Below are positions 35,054 to 46,529 of a stretch of DNA of 64,000 nucleotides, one piece after another (position 1 is the first letter of the stretch; each line of letters begins with the position of its first letter). The stretch comes from Calamus simplicifolius. Taxonomy: Eukaryota > Streptophyta > Magnoliopsida > Arecales > Arecaceae. A program made the position numbers and the translations under genes. The DNA lies in assembly GCA_900491605.1 (NCBI GenBank), contig UESW01003828.1, positions 1,337,153 to 1,401,152 on the forward strand, given 5' to 3'. Below the pieces are notes generated by a model. The model saw only the letters and a list, made by a program, of their open reading frames with translations. It ran no database searches and was not told where the DNA came from.

Positions 35054-38000
35054 ATGTCTAAATCAAAAAAAAACAATCATCCTATACATGCGAGAGAAGA
35101 TCAAGTCGTACTAGAGCACCTAATTGGACAAATGCTCTTGATATGATAATGCTTGCCTTGATGAGGCAAGAGAATGATGAAGGTAACTGTTACAACGGTA
35201 TTTTCTCGCAAGAAATATGAAAGAAGATGATCAATATGTTCAACGCATGGACAAATAAGTCCTTCAGTTATAGAAACCTCAAGAATCAATTAAAGGTACT
35301 GAAGAAGACCTTCGACTTGTATTATGTTGACCTCACATTGATTTTGATGAAACACAAAATAATTAAGTGTTGTACTAATATCATGTCTGTCAAGATAAAT
35401 TTATTTCAGGTTACTCATTATGAAAGAATAACACTTGCTATAGCTCAGGCATATTGTGATTCAAAATGAAAGGTAACACAGGTAATGTATAAATATGATT
35501 ATAGCGAGTAAATTATTTTTCAATGAATTTAAATTTTGTAATCACTGGACGATTTTCATATGCTTTATGTTTGAATATTTTATTTGATAAAATGACTTTT
35601 AAGTTTAATTATATTTGCATTGTCTTGAACTGGATTCAATCGTCTTACAAGTTCTTATTTAAACTCTATGTTATTTTAAATGTTTGCCAAAGAAATCTTT
35701 AAAGGGTTATTCGATACCGAATTTTGTCTTTGAACTATCAATTATATGCTGCTTTCATTTTGAAACTCCTGACACTTCTTGGCCTCATGTTTAGTGTGCC
35801 GATTTGTGAAATTAGGTTAACAATTTTTGTTGCCTTCGGTTGGATGCCTGATTCTTAAAATTTGGTCTTCTAGTTTGGGACTTGGGCTGCTAATTTGTGA
35901 AGCATTCGGTTGATAGCTTCCTAGTTCAATGCTCTTAAAAGTTGGTCTACTGATTTATGAATTAGGTTGCCAGTTTTATGAGACGTTCGGTTGGCTCCTT
36001 GATTCATTAAATTGGTCTGTCGATTTTTGGAATTGGTCTACTAATTTTACAAGACACTCGGTTGGCTCCCTGGTTCATAAGGTTGGTATGCAAGTTTTGG
36101 AATTGGGTTGCTAATTTTTTGGTGTGTTCGGTCTTTTTCCTAGCTGATCTCTTGACCAAGAATTTGGCCTACCAAGTTTGAAAACTAGTATGCTACTTTT
36201 TCTCTTGGTTTGCTAAATTGAAAGTTGGGCTGCCAATTTTTTTAAAGGCTTTTGGACGATGTTTGCATGGCTTCCCTTGTCAGAATACTAGGCTGCCGAT
36301 TTTAAAAGTTGGGATGCTAATTTTTCTGTTGGCCTACCGGATTGAAGTATTGGGCTGCTAATTCTTTGTGGAGTTTGGCTTAGCTACTTCATGATCAAAA
36401 ATGGTCTACTGGTTTTGGCATTGGCTTTCCAATTTACTCTCTTAGCCTACCAAATTCATGGGTTGGGCTTCAAATTTTCTTCACTTGGGCATCTAAACTC
36501 TGGAGTTAAGCAACTAGAATTTATCTTGGATGGCCGGACTCCTTAACTAAGCTTGCCAAATGTGTTTTCTCTCTTGTTCTATTTCACAACGTTCATGTAA
36601 CGGCTATATTTTTCTGTGTTGGTTATAAATAGAGCGGTTTAACAGTGATTCAAGAGTGAATATGGGAAAAGAAAAAGAGAAAAAATTTCAGTAAAAATAT
36701 TATGAGAAATATCATTTGAAAGAGAGATTTATTGTTTGTAAGAGAGGTATATTGGAGTGCTGCATTGATTGTTTCAAAGCCACTGAAGCACATTTATTTT
36801 GATTCTTGAAGTGATGTTAAAGCTTCAACAACCCCTTTGAAGAGTATTCAAAGCATCCACAAAAGCTTCATTGTTGCTGCTGTGCTATTAAAGAAATAAG
36901 CTACTTCATGTTGAGCTCTTCAAGTTGCTAAGTATATCTTGTTGTTCATCTACTCATTCTATGAGCGCTGAGTTCTTATCACTTTCTAAAATTGTTTAAA
37001 TCTTGTAAAGGGTTGGGTGTAACCCTTGATGTTTGGCCCCCTTGTGCTGTGAAACAAGTTGCTAGCCGGTGAAGGCTAGGGGTTGTACTCATTTGGTGAA
37101 ACGATTGGAGTAAAATTTCTAAGGGATTCTTGGAGAGTAGACGTAGGTGTAGGGTTAGCACCGAACCACTATAAAAATCTTTGTGTCTATGATCGCCTAC
37201 TTATTTTTGTGATATTCTTGTGTTCATTTCATCACACCACTACCGATTAAGTTTTAACTATTTGATAGCACATATCTACGCATTAAATTTTAAGAAACAC
37301 AATTCATCCCCCTTTTGGCATGCTACCTATGGGCAACATATTATAACTTAGCTAATTGATTCAATTGGGGATGGGATCCTATACTAAAACTTTTCACATG
37401 TGGTGATGAACATATGTGGGAGGAGGTCATCTCGGTGAGTGGTAGATTCATGTTGGTATCATACATTGCATGCTTTTGCTAACATTAGAATAATTAATTT
37501 TAAAAATTTCTTAACAGGTTAACAAGGAGTATGCTTGGATTAAGGATAAGTTATTTCTTACATATGATGACATATACATCCTTTTTTCAAAGAATACAAC
37601 CACTGGTAGACAGAAGAATGCATCTGCTATTCCAGAGGGTGTATCGGATAATGATACCTCGAACGACAAGGTGAATCAGATCAACTTGGACAACATCGAC
37701 TTTGGGTAACCATCACAACAACGTGGTGGAGTCTCAAACTCATCATCCAGTCCTTTTGATCACCTATTTGATGATGTATCCTCAAACAGCCCGACTACAT
37801 GTGCCTCGATCCTATCCACAGAATGTTCTTTAGATGCAGGTTTGTTCTCTAGTAGTAAAACGAGAAAATTGTTAACCTTCACTACTCCTACAGCATGTAG
37901 GACTAGGCCCATAACTGATGCAACTGATGCCCTTTTAGATTTGATGGATCAAGGTAGAAAGAGATTGAAAATTGCTAATGAGATCCTCAGGAAAGATCAG

Positions 38001-38408
38001 CTTGCATGTTCTATGGTGTACTCTATTAATGAATGCATGCAAAAGTTAGAGAGTCTCCCTAGGATTACACCTGAATGTATTCTTGCTGTAGGGGAGACTT
38101 AAAACAAGATTAATAGGTGGTTATTTATGCATTATGAAGGACCACTACTGAAAGCTTGACTTAAAAGACAAATGGTTGAGTTCTATCGTGTACCACCTTC
38201 AGTGGTAGCCCCTTTTGGAAGTTATGCTTCTGCGCCTAATGTCTTTATGCCTTCAATGCATAGTGTCCATCAAAGTGGCCCACCTGTATTTGTGCCTCCT
38301 CCCATGCATGCTGCCACTCTAGATGGACCTATTCCATTCATGCAGCCATTATTCAAGCCAAGTAGTGAAGATAGCATCTTCAGGGTCGTACCCTTTCTCC
38401 GATGGTAG
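35054..38408 (+). pseudogene. Harbinger-type MYB/SANT-like DNA-binding protein, broken
   Basis: ATG at 35054 begins MSKSKKNNHPIHAREDQ. After frame changes come MRQENDEGNCYNGIFSQEI, MINMFNAWTNKSF, RNLKNQLKVLKKTFDLYY, then, beyond a solo LTR insertion, WGWDP and EHMWEEVISV. This is the MYB/SANT-like (PF12776) domain of PIF/Harbinger ORF1 and of 'L10-interacting MYB' plant proteins. An intron 37435-37517 (GT-AG) leads into VNKEYAWIKDKLF and a Ser-rich tail ending at 38102; a further stretch runs to 38408. Stops at about 35146, 35218 and 37708 show that it is dead. In intact elements this protein helps the transposase bind termini and enter the nucleus. It precedes the transposase remnant in the same orientation. 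Confidence 0.8.
35325..37338 (+). mobile_element. Solo LTR (2,014 bp), copia SIRE/Maximus-like
   Basis: Starts TGTTGACCTCACATTGATTT and ends CCTATGGGCAACA, with exact target duplications TATTA at 35320-35324 and 37339-37343. No second LTR or internal region exists, so it is a product of LTR-LTR recombination. A TATAAATA box at 36624-36631 marks the U3/R region. The left half holds diverged short repeats with TTGGGCTGCTAATTTT-like words at 35820-36530. The ending resembles large plant copia LTRs; lineage is inferred. Orientation is taken from the TATA box. Confidence 0.88.
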
Positions 38409-38720
38409 TTCGAAACAATTCGTTTGTACCACATCTGCACCTCCGTCTTATCAAACTGAATTTGGCGGTTATCGTTGGCCGTAACATATATCTCTATTGT
38501 AATAGTTAAGGAATGATATTTTTGATAAATAACTTTTATATATGTGTTAAACCATATTATATGATATGTTAACTTATGTTTGACAAATTTTATTGTATAT
38601 AGGAAGATAGTTGTTACTTTATTGCAATGTATGTTAGTACACTCTTTGTTTTTAAATATTGGCTATCAACACACAGTTATGCATATGGTTGTATCATTAA
38701 CTCCTCTCTTTTTGTAATAG

Positions 38721-40230
38721 ATGGATACCTTGCATGATCTTATGACATTTTTATTAGATAAGGATAACTTTTAGCAGAACGTCATAATTGCACTGATAAG
38801 TAATGGCATCATTGATTTGCAATATTGTAACATTATTTGGAAGGTGCCATGTCGAACTCATCCATTTTTGGGTCATGAACTCATAACAGATATTTTGAGT
38901 GGACATCCAGATAGAGGTTATGATCACTTTAGGATGACAAACACTATGTTCTTGAAGTTAGAAGAGTTACTTATTTCACGTGGCTTTGTAACTAGCATAC
39001 ACAATGTTACGGTACAGGAGCAACTAGCTTTTTTTTTTTATGGCATAGGTAATGGTGTGACCAATAGAGTGTTGGTTAAAACTTTTAGCACTCAGAAGAG
39101 ACAATATCTCAACATTTTAACAATGTACTAAAGCAATTTATTTACTGAAGCAAGAATTTATAGTTCAACCAAGTCAGCGTGTACCCACAGATCCACGAAA
39201 ATAATCATTTCCATCCTTACTTCATGGTGCATATGGACATGATGAAATGCTAGTTTTTAATTTTCAATTTTGTTAACTTGTCTTTGATATAGTTGATCGC
39301 ATCATAGAATGCTATTGGAGCGGTTGATGGTATGCACTTACCTACGTTAATCAAAAACAGCAAACAATCGTACTTTCGTAATCGAAAGGGCACCATTTTT
39401 CAAAATGTAATGGTTGCAGTATCATTTGATCACTCTTTACTTTTTGTTTGTACTGAATGGAAAGGATCTGCTGCCGACATAAGAGTCTACGTTGGTGTGT
39501 CGAGTTAGAAGGCTTTGTTGTACCAGAAGATATTTATTTTTTCTATTTAATTAATTTTATTTTTATTGAAGATCCGAGTGGTTTAAGTAAAGGCATTGTT
39601 ATCGTATACAAAAAAATATTATCTTGTTGACTCAAGATATGCTAATACAGATAAGTTTTTGCCCCATATCGGGGTAATAGGTACCACCTAAGTACGTTTA
39701 ACAATCCTAAGGCTCGACGATATAACAATTATTGAGACTTATATAATAATCGACATGCCCAACTCAAAAATTGTGTAGAGAAGGCCTTTGGAATTCTTAA
39801 GAAGCGATATAAAATTCTTAGAAGTTTCATTCCATTTTCCTTCAAGGTTTAGAAACGTATTGTAATGGCTTGCTGCATCATTCACAACTTCATTCGATGT
39901 ATCCAAGGAAACGACAAATACTTCAATATGTCAATTGAACCTTTGCCTATTGATCATGATGAGGACGATGTCGATCCTTATCTCATTATAGGGGACGACG
40001 AATCCCAAAGAGATGATGAACTACGCAATTCCACAGCTAATAGGCTATGGGTTGCTCGGTTGCTTGTAACACGCGAAGTAAGTCTAACATGCATCCTTTT
40101 ATTATGAACAATTTTTTTCTTAAATTTTATAAATTAGTATATTTATCATGATTGACTTTATTAATAGTGCAATGTACTATATAATCTGAGTTTCACTGTA
40201 ATGCAGGAAATCAAGCTGCATGCTCTTGAG
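38721..40230 (+). pseudogene. PIF/Harbinger DDE transposase (ALP1-like), broken
   Basis: ATG at 38721 begins MDTLHDLMTFLL. Helix-turn-helix-like blocks follow (FRMTNTMFLKLEELL, TVQEQLAFFFYGIGNG). The DDE_Tnp_4 catalytic blocks are recognisable: AIGAVDGMHLP (first Asp), EWKGSAADIRVY (second Asp) and NCVEKAFGILKKRYKIL (Glu). A C-terminal CCIIHNFIRC block follows, then DDELRNSTANRLWV. An intron 40078-40206 fits in phase. Stops at about 38772, 39130 and in the 39500-39780 region inactivate it. It is the second of the two proteins that a PIF/Harbinger element needs. No terminal inverted repeats were located around the pair. Confidence 0.85.
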
Positions 40231-40238
40231 GTTTAGTA

Positions 40239-40578
40239 ATGTATTCCAAAAGTTATTATGTAGTTTTCGTGGGCCGTAAACAAGGGATCTATGAATCTTG
40301 GCCTGAGTCTCAGCGCGAGGTTATCGGGTTCAAGCATGCCTTATATAAAGTTTAAATGTAGACAAGAGGCAATTGATGCATTTCAAAATTATCATCAACC
40401 TCTTGATCATCGATCTATCAGAAAAATTTATGATATGGAATATAAAGGAGGAAAAAAAGATGTAGTCTTGGTCAGGAATGTGGGTGGACCTTTAAAAATA
40501 TTTTTGTTAGTTTTCGTAGCCTTTCTTGTAGGCTTTGTACTTGGGTTTCAGTGTAGGCAGACTACATTAATGCTTTGA
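40239..40578 (+). pseudogene. Viroplasmin/RNase H1-N-like domain with C-terminal membrane helix
   Basis: From ATG 40239 the frame reads MYSKSYYVVFVGRKQGIYES, then WPESQREVIGFKHALYK. The domain continues one frame away as FKCRQEAIDAFQNYHQ. This is the small RNA:DNA-hybrid-binding fold (PF01693) found at the N-terminus of eukaryotic RNase H1 and in other plant proteins. No RNase H catalytic domain follows. Instead there is a linker and a hydrophobic helix, LLVFVAFLVGFVLGFQC, before the stop at 40578. A one-base shift at about 40350 breaks the frame, unless this is a sequencing error. It sits 9 bp after the end of the transposase remnant. Confidence 0.65.
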
Positions 40579-40640
40579 GATGGTTATGACTACTATATCT
40601 TATTAATATCGTCATTGTGGGACTTGTAAATGTCTTATCT

Positions 40641-42050
40641 TAGAGGTTATTTTTGATAAATATTTGCTGCATTGGATATTTGTATATTGCTTTTTGGCAG
40701 TTGCAATGTCGTTGAAAGAGTTTCAGAAGTTTGTTATGTCAGTAGTCATTTTGTTGTTTAATTGTTTAATTGGGAGAAGATTAGGCAGGCATGCACTTGT
40801 TTGAAGTAGTATATTTTGGAGCTGTTTTGATAATAATTTGTTGAATTGGAGAATTAACCTATGTTGCTTTTTTGTGGTTGCAGTGTCATTGATATTGAGT
40901 ACACTTATTTGCTTGATCCTTGCGTATGTGAAGTGTTGGCTATGAAATCATGACTTGGAGGGCATTTCTAAATGAAACCGTTGTGAAGCATATGTTTGGC
41001 ACTCTATCAAAGCCGAGGGCCATGATGTTAGGCAGACTCATAGCATTTCCTGAATTATATGCATGCAAATTGTAACCGTCAGAAAATAACAGCTGATATT
41101 GCCTTCCCGAGCTAACTCAATCTATGTCCCTATATCTCGCAAATGGATTATACTGCTGAACATGACACATTTTTATTTTCTGAGAATTGGTTTGGGGGGA
41201 AGGCCTGGTTACGCAAGATTCTTATATTTCTTACTTTTCTTGCTCCTATTGGTACTTCTCTTGAATAATGAATTGCCTTAAAAGTATTATCATAGAAGTT
41301 ATATTTAGATAATTATTTACTGTATTGAAATTTGCATATATTGCTTTTTGGCAGTTATAGTGTCGTTGAAAGAGTTTTAGAAGTTTTTTATGTCAGTAGT
41401 CATTTTGTTGTTTAATTATTTACTTAGAAGAAGATTAGGTAGGCACGCACTTGTTTGAAATAACATATTTTGGAGCAGTTTTGATAATAACTTGCTGAAT
41501 TGGAGAATTAACATGTGTTGCTTTTAGTGGTTGCAGTGCCATTGATATTGAGTACACTTATTTGCTTGATTCTTGCGTATGTGAAGTGTCGGCTATGAAA
41601 TCATGACTTGGAAGGCATTTCTAAATGCAACTGTTGTGAAGCATATGTTTGGCACTCTATCGAAGCCGAGGGCCATGATGTTAGGCAGACTCATAGTATT
41701 TCCTAATTATATGCATACAAATTGTAACCGTCAGAAAATAACAGCTGATATTGCCTTCCTTAGCCAACTCAATCTATGCCCCTATATCTCGCAAATGGAT
41801 TATGCTGCTGAGCATGACACATTTTTATTTTCTTAGAATTGGTTTTGGGGGAAGGCCTGGTTACGCAAGATTCTTATATTTCTTACTTTTCTTGCTCCTA
41901 TTGGTACTTCTCTTGAATAATGAATTGCCTTAAAAGTATTACTGTAGAAGTTATTTTGATAATTATTTACTGTATTAAAATTTTGCATATATTGAATTTT
42001 GGCAGTTGCAGTGTCATTAAAAGATTTCAGAAGTTTGTTATACTAGTAGT
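40641..42050 (+). repeat. 652-bp tandem duplication, 2.15 copies
   Basis: Copy 1 is 40641-41292, copy 2 is 41293-41944, and a partial copy 3 runs to about 42050. Each begins TAGA(G/A)GTTAT and passes a polypyrimidine/TTTTGGCAG acceptor-like site. Identity is above 90% by eye. Shared frames include a 77-residue stretch with WKAFLNATVVKHMFGTLSKP (copy 2, 41603-41836) that I cannot assign. Confidence 0.95.
40706..40804 (+). CDS. Short membrane-helix reading frame in duplication copy 1
   Basis: ATG follows an acceptor-like TTTTTGGCAG by five bases. The 32-codon frame reads MSLKEFQKFVMSVVILLFNC and ends GRRLGRHALV, one hydrophobic helix followed by basic residues. In copy 2 the matching frame has a stop (AAGAGTTTTAG), so only copy 1 is open. 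A second acceptor-like site 180 bp on opens another helix frame (SLILSTLICLILAYVKC). It may be a terminal exon rather than a gene. Function is unknown. Confidence 0.25.
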   Translation: MSLKEFQKFVMSVVILLFNCLIGRRLGRHALV

Positions 42051-43140
42051 TATTTTTCCTCCTATTTTTTCCTCTAGTTTTCTTTCCTCTCTACTTTTCT
42101 CTCCATTCAAATACAGTGTAAATCTGTAGATCCAAGTATGATGAGGAAACCATTCATGTTACTGAATTTTTGAATAGTTAAGCATACAGGTGGCTTAGAT
42201 ATCATTGGAGCTAGCATGATTGCTATGTGAAATTATTATAAGCGGTGCCCTTCATTCGTTTGAGGCTTCAAAAAGATAATAGAGGGGGAGCTTTGGGATG
42301 TTAAACAACTACTTCCTCGAGGTCATAGACATAAACTATGATAGTCAATCACATTTCACTTTTACAGTATGCTCAGAAATAGTTTTGACTCGTTGCATTG
42401 AAGTCAGGGAATGTTGGCACTAGAGAAGTCCTTCAGCATGTGTGCGCGTGTGTATTTCAAGCACGGATGCTCTTTTTACCCGTCACTACTGCATAACACC
42501 AAAATTAGCTGTAGAGTTGGTTGAACACCATTGTCTTCATGGTATATGTAATTTAACCGTAGAAAAGACTTTTCTCTCATGCTACATAGCTGATCACTTT
42601 TTCCAAGGTCTTGTCCTTGAGCCAAATAAATTGCATGTCAGTTTTGCACAAGAAAATTGCAGTTGATTCTTTTGTATGGAAGGCCTGTCCTGGGCCTAGC
42701 TAGCGATTTCTTGTTTCAACTCGCTTGTAAAGATCCCATAACAAATTGGTGCACAGTAATATTACTTGTGATTCAGCATTCTTTCATTATGGACTTTGTT
42801 GAGATCTCTGGTAGCCCCTCATTGCTAGAAAATTCTCTCTTTATTCTTGCATGATGATCATATGGATGTTTTTTGTGTTGCTGATTAATCTTCCCATTAG
42901 GCAATGCCTAGGCTTTGCTTCCCCACGATGATAGAGACAGAAGATGAAAATCAAGTTTCTCTTGGTTGCCTATTTTCCCAGCTCTTTGTGAATGTTCATG
43001 CATGCTTGTACTGTATCTGAGAGAGACCATAAAATTACTTCTAAGAAAATGATGACTCGATATTCCAATCAGTGAACAAAACTATGTTGAGTTGCCATTT
43101 TATCTTTGAATACTACAAGTCGATCAGTTAGAACTTCCCA
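42051..43140 (+). other. Probable intron or UTR sequence
   Basis: The only longer frame (42442-42666, 74 codons starting MRVCISSTDALFTRHYCITP) has no recognisable family and no clear splice context. It is left unassigned. Confidence 0.4.
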
Positions 43141-43407
43141 GTGCTTCAAGTTTTCGGTGTCTTTGAACCTGTTGATAGCTTGCAGCGCCAATTTTTCTCA
43201 ATCCCGGATGAGAAGAACTCCCTGTCCATTCTACTGAATCTCCCAGCCAAGTGTGCATGTTGTGTTGGTTATGTTTATGGTCATCTTATCAGGAATCATT
43301 TGCTCGAAAACAGAGATTTTGAAAGTTATGCTGACCTTGTGAATGAAAGATTCCACAGGTGCCAGTCTGCCACAGCTAGGGTCAGGTTAAAAAGAAACAG
43401 TTCGTAG
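43141..43407 (+). CDS. Terminal exon of an unidentified host gene
   Basis: An acceptor-like ACTTCCCAG ends at 43141 and opens a frame of about 88 codons. It contains LQVFGVFEPVDSLQRQFFSI, LSILLNLPAKCACCVGYVYG and a charged end FHRCQSATARVRLKRNSS before the stop. Composition and lack of stops suggest real coding sequence. I do not recognise the family. An AATAAA at 43547-43552, 140 bp after the stop, fits a 3' UTR. Upstream exons were not identified; they could lie anywhere in the TE-filled stretch to the left, perhaps as far as the leader-like zone at 22.4-22.9 kb. The start given is the exon edge, not a translation start. Confidence 0.4.
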   Translation: MLQVFGVFEPVDSLQRQFFSIPDEKNSLSILLNLPAKCACCVGYVYGHLIRNHLLENRDFESYADLVNERFHRCQSATARVRLKRNSS

Positions 43408-44107
43408 GGGCTTGAAAGCCATAGAAGGGGACTACTTTGTTTCTTTATAGGATGGAGGAGAGGCATGTGTGACCCCAACATTATCATTGAGGTCTGTGGG
43501 GCTTTACATTGTCCTGTATCTGATTCACTGTCTCTGCAGCCATCTCAATAAAGCAGTTCAAACATTTAGTTTTTCTTTATGTTAATGCATACAAATTTTT
43601 GCCAGTATTATGCAGATATTCCCAGGTTTCTTTTCTCCATGAACATCAAGAGGTTATGTATGAGCTTATGTATAACGTGTCCACTAGATCGGAGAAGCCT
43701 TAAGCTGCATGTTTCATTTGTGGTTTAGTTTTAGGATGATGAGACCTTAGACAGTCTGTCTGTCCATAAGAAACATATGCGTTAAAGAAAGAAAACTTGG
43801 ACTTTGATCTGCTGCTAATCCAGCACCTTCTGTATGGTGCTTCCTTGTGTGGGCCAAGAATCTCCCAATGGTTGTTAGAAGTGGACAAAACTTAAGTGCA
43901 GTTCGATGTTTACCATTTAGTTTTCCCATTAACAAGTGATATGAGTCCAATTTCTATCAACAATCGACAGATCATTCTTGAGGACTTCTTAATGTTAAAC
44001 ATATGCCATTGGATAAGTAAAGCCCCATTTGGATTGGCTGTTGAAAGGCTTTTTGATGGTTATTTTCAAGCAGCTATGTTGAATAATTCTTAGCCAACAG
44101 TTGTTCA
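43408..44107. other. 3' UTR and intergenic sequence
   Basis: Contains the AATAAA noted above at 43547; otherwise nothing recognisable up to the copia insertion. Confidence 0.5.
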
Positions 44108-44590
44108 TGTTGCGCAACTTCCGTCGAGATCAACCATGTGAGGAAAGATAGAGAAGAAGAAGAATAGATGGATATAGAAGAAAAAGAGAATGCCTTTATT
44201 TTTCTGAGGTCTCAGCTATCCGGTTACATTAGAGAGAGCCTTAAATAACCATCCATCTTGGATGATAAGACTTATCCGCACCAGCTGTAACCAACTCCCT
44301 AACAAACTCCCTAAAATATGGAAGTCTATCCAAAAACCTGAGCCCAATCTCCCTGGACCCAGTTCCATAACCTACAATTAGGTTATTAAACATTCTCTCA
44401 AAAAACTCCCTTCTAAGCCATGCAAGAAAGCACTCAAACCCGAGCCCATGTACACCCATGACTCACATGCTCTCTATTCTTGGGTCACAAGCCGACCCAA
44501 ATGACTTAGGAACCTGAGAACTTATGTAACCTAAGCTCTCAAACCTGTATGACTCTCCTGAACTTTGGATGTGCCACACCTGAGCTTACA
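44108..44590 (-). repeat. 3' LTR of the copia element (483 bp)
   Basis: Adjacent to the polypurine tract at 44591-44601. It retains a segment of about 40 bp (AACCTGAGAACTTATGTAAC and on) that the 5' LTR lacks. Confidence 0.92.
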
Positions 44591-45314
44591 ATCTCCACCT
44601 TGGTGCATCAAAGTTACCATAAGCTCCACCTGATCCATCAATCCCATCAGTGCTCCACATCTGAAGAAGCTATCCCGAGGTAGTACCTTAGTGAGTGCAT
44701 CCACTGTGTTATCTTTGATAAATAATTTCACAAGCTCCAACTCACCATCCTCCACAAGCTTCTGATCCTGTGGTATCTGATGCCAATATGTTTGGTCCTA
44801 GCATAATAGACTGGATTCTGGACCAAACATAAAGCACTTTGGCTATCAGAAAATACCCTGATCACCCTCTGTGCTATCCCCATCTCCAGTGCAAGACCTT
44901 TCAGTCATATAGCCTCCTTTGCAGCCTCTGAAATACCAATATACTCTAACTTTGTAGTAGACAAAGCCGTCACTGGCTGCAGACTTGACCTCCATGATAT
45001 TGGACCACCATTCAACATAAAGATATACCCTATCGTCGACCTTCTGGTGTCCAAATCACCTCCATAGTCAGCATCAACAAAACTGCTACCCAATCCTGAG
45101 CCTCCATAGTCAGTCTAATGCCATCCTCCATGCTACTATACCCATAGCATATACCAACACTGACTGTGCCAACAAGATATTTGAAGATCCCTTTCAGAGC
45201 TCTCCAATATGCTTTACCCGGACTAGCCATGAATCTGCTAACTTGGCTAACAGCATATGCAAGGTCAGACCTACAACACACTATAGCACACGAGGCTGCC
45301 AACTCCTGAAGCAT
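44531..45314 (-). pseudogene. copia RNase H domain
   Basis: Blocks in order: DLAYAVSQVSRFMASPGKAY, LKGIFKYLVGT, FVDADYGGDLDTRRSTIGY, SWRSSLQPVTALSTTKLEYI, and at the end VDALTKVLPRDSF. At least two frame changes. The last block runs into the 3' LTR. Confidence 0.88.
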
Positions 45315-45341
45315 AAGGTACTCTGGACATCTCCTCGACCT

Positions 45342-46161
45342 CTATCTCAGAACTTGGTGACATAGTCTTGGAGAGCTTAATGTGACCAACCAATGGTAAT
45401 GCGGCTGGCTTTGCACTATCCATCTGTACCTCTCCAAGATCCTCTTGATATAAGTCCCCTGAGATAAATGAAGCAACCACCTGTGTCTGTTCCTGAAAAT
45501 TTTCATCCCCAAAATCCGTGTAGGACCTAAATCCTTCATTTCAAACTCAACTGACAATGCTGCCTTTAGATCCTCCATAATAGCTTTACTCTTGCATGCA
45601 ATTAACATATCATCCACATACAAAAGCAAGTATAATCTGGAATTATCTTCTAAAATGGAAATAAACACAGGGATCATATTCACATCTAGACATGCCGATG
45701 CTCCTCACAAAGGTATCAAACCGCAGATGCCACTACGCGGTGACTGCTTCAAACCATATAAGGATCTGCAAACGACATACCTTTCTTTCTGACCCCAGTT
45801 CTATGAACCCCTCTGGCTGCTCCATATAAATCTCCTCCAAATCCCCATAAAGGAAGGCCGTCCTGACATCCATCTGCTCCAGTTTCAAATTCTGCACTGC
45901 TACAATGCTCAACAATATCCTGATAGATGTGTGTCGTACCACTGGTGAGAACACCTCATTGTAGTCAATGCCTTCTTTCTGAGAAAATCCTTTGGCCACT
46001 AACCTGGCCTTATACCTGATCTTCTCCTTCTCTGTGGCTCCTTCTTTGCACTGAAATACCCATTTACAACCAATGGGCTTCTTTCCACTTGGCAGTGACA
46101 CCAACTGCCAAGTCTGATTCTTCTGCAGGGATTGCATCTCTTTGCCATTGCCTGGACCCAC
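45342..46161 (-). pseudogene. copia reverse transcriptase
   Basis: PIGCKWVFQCKEG, RYKARLVAKGFSQKEGIDY, FSPVVRHTSIRILLSIVA, QMDVRTAFLYGDL (catalytic Asp), MEQPEGF and LLLYVDDMLIACKS (catalytic YVDD) are all visible. A frameshift at about 45740 removes part of the palm. Confidence 0.92.
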
Positions 46162-46529
46162 CTATCTCTATTCTGCTTGTCATTGCATCCTGGTAGGTAA
46201 CTGGTCCTCCACTGGCAGCCACCAATGCATATGACATGGTCTCGCCAAACCTATATCGCTCCGGTTGCCGAATGACCCTCTTTGGCTTATATAGTGCAAT
46301 GCCGATGCCTATCCCAGGATGTGACTCCTCCCTCTGCTCATCTCTGCCGTGAGCATGCATCTGGCTGGTCCCGCATGTGAAGACATATCTGGAGTATGCT
46401 TCACCTGAATCTCATGTCCTCTTGGCGATCCTACAAAAGGTAAAATATCATAAGAGGTTAGTTGCTCAGCTGCGCCCTGCTGAGCCTCCTGCTACCCACC
46501 CGCGTCCGACTGGGCCTCCGGCTGAACCT

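Noticed and set aside
42442..42666. 74-codon plus-strand frame MRVCISSTDALF...
   Set aside because: No convincing splice sites, codon bias or family; kept only as a note in the region entry.
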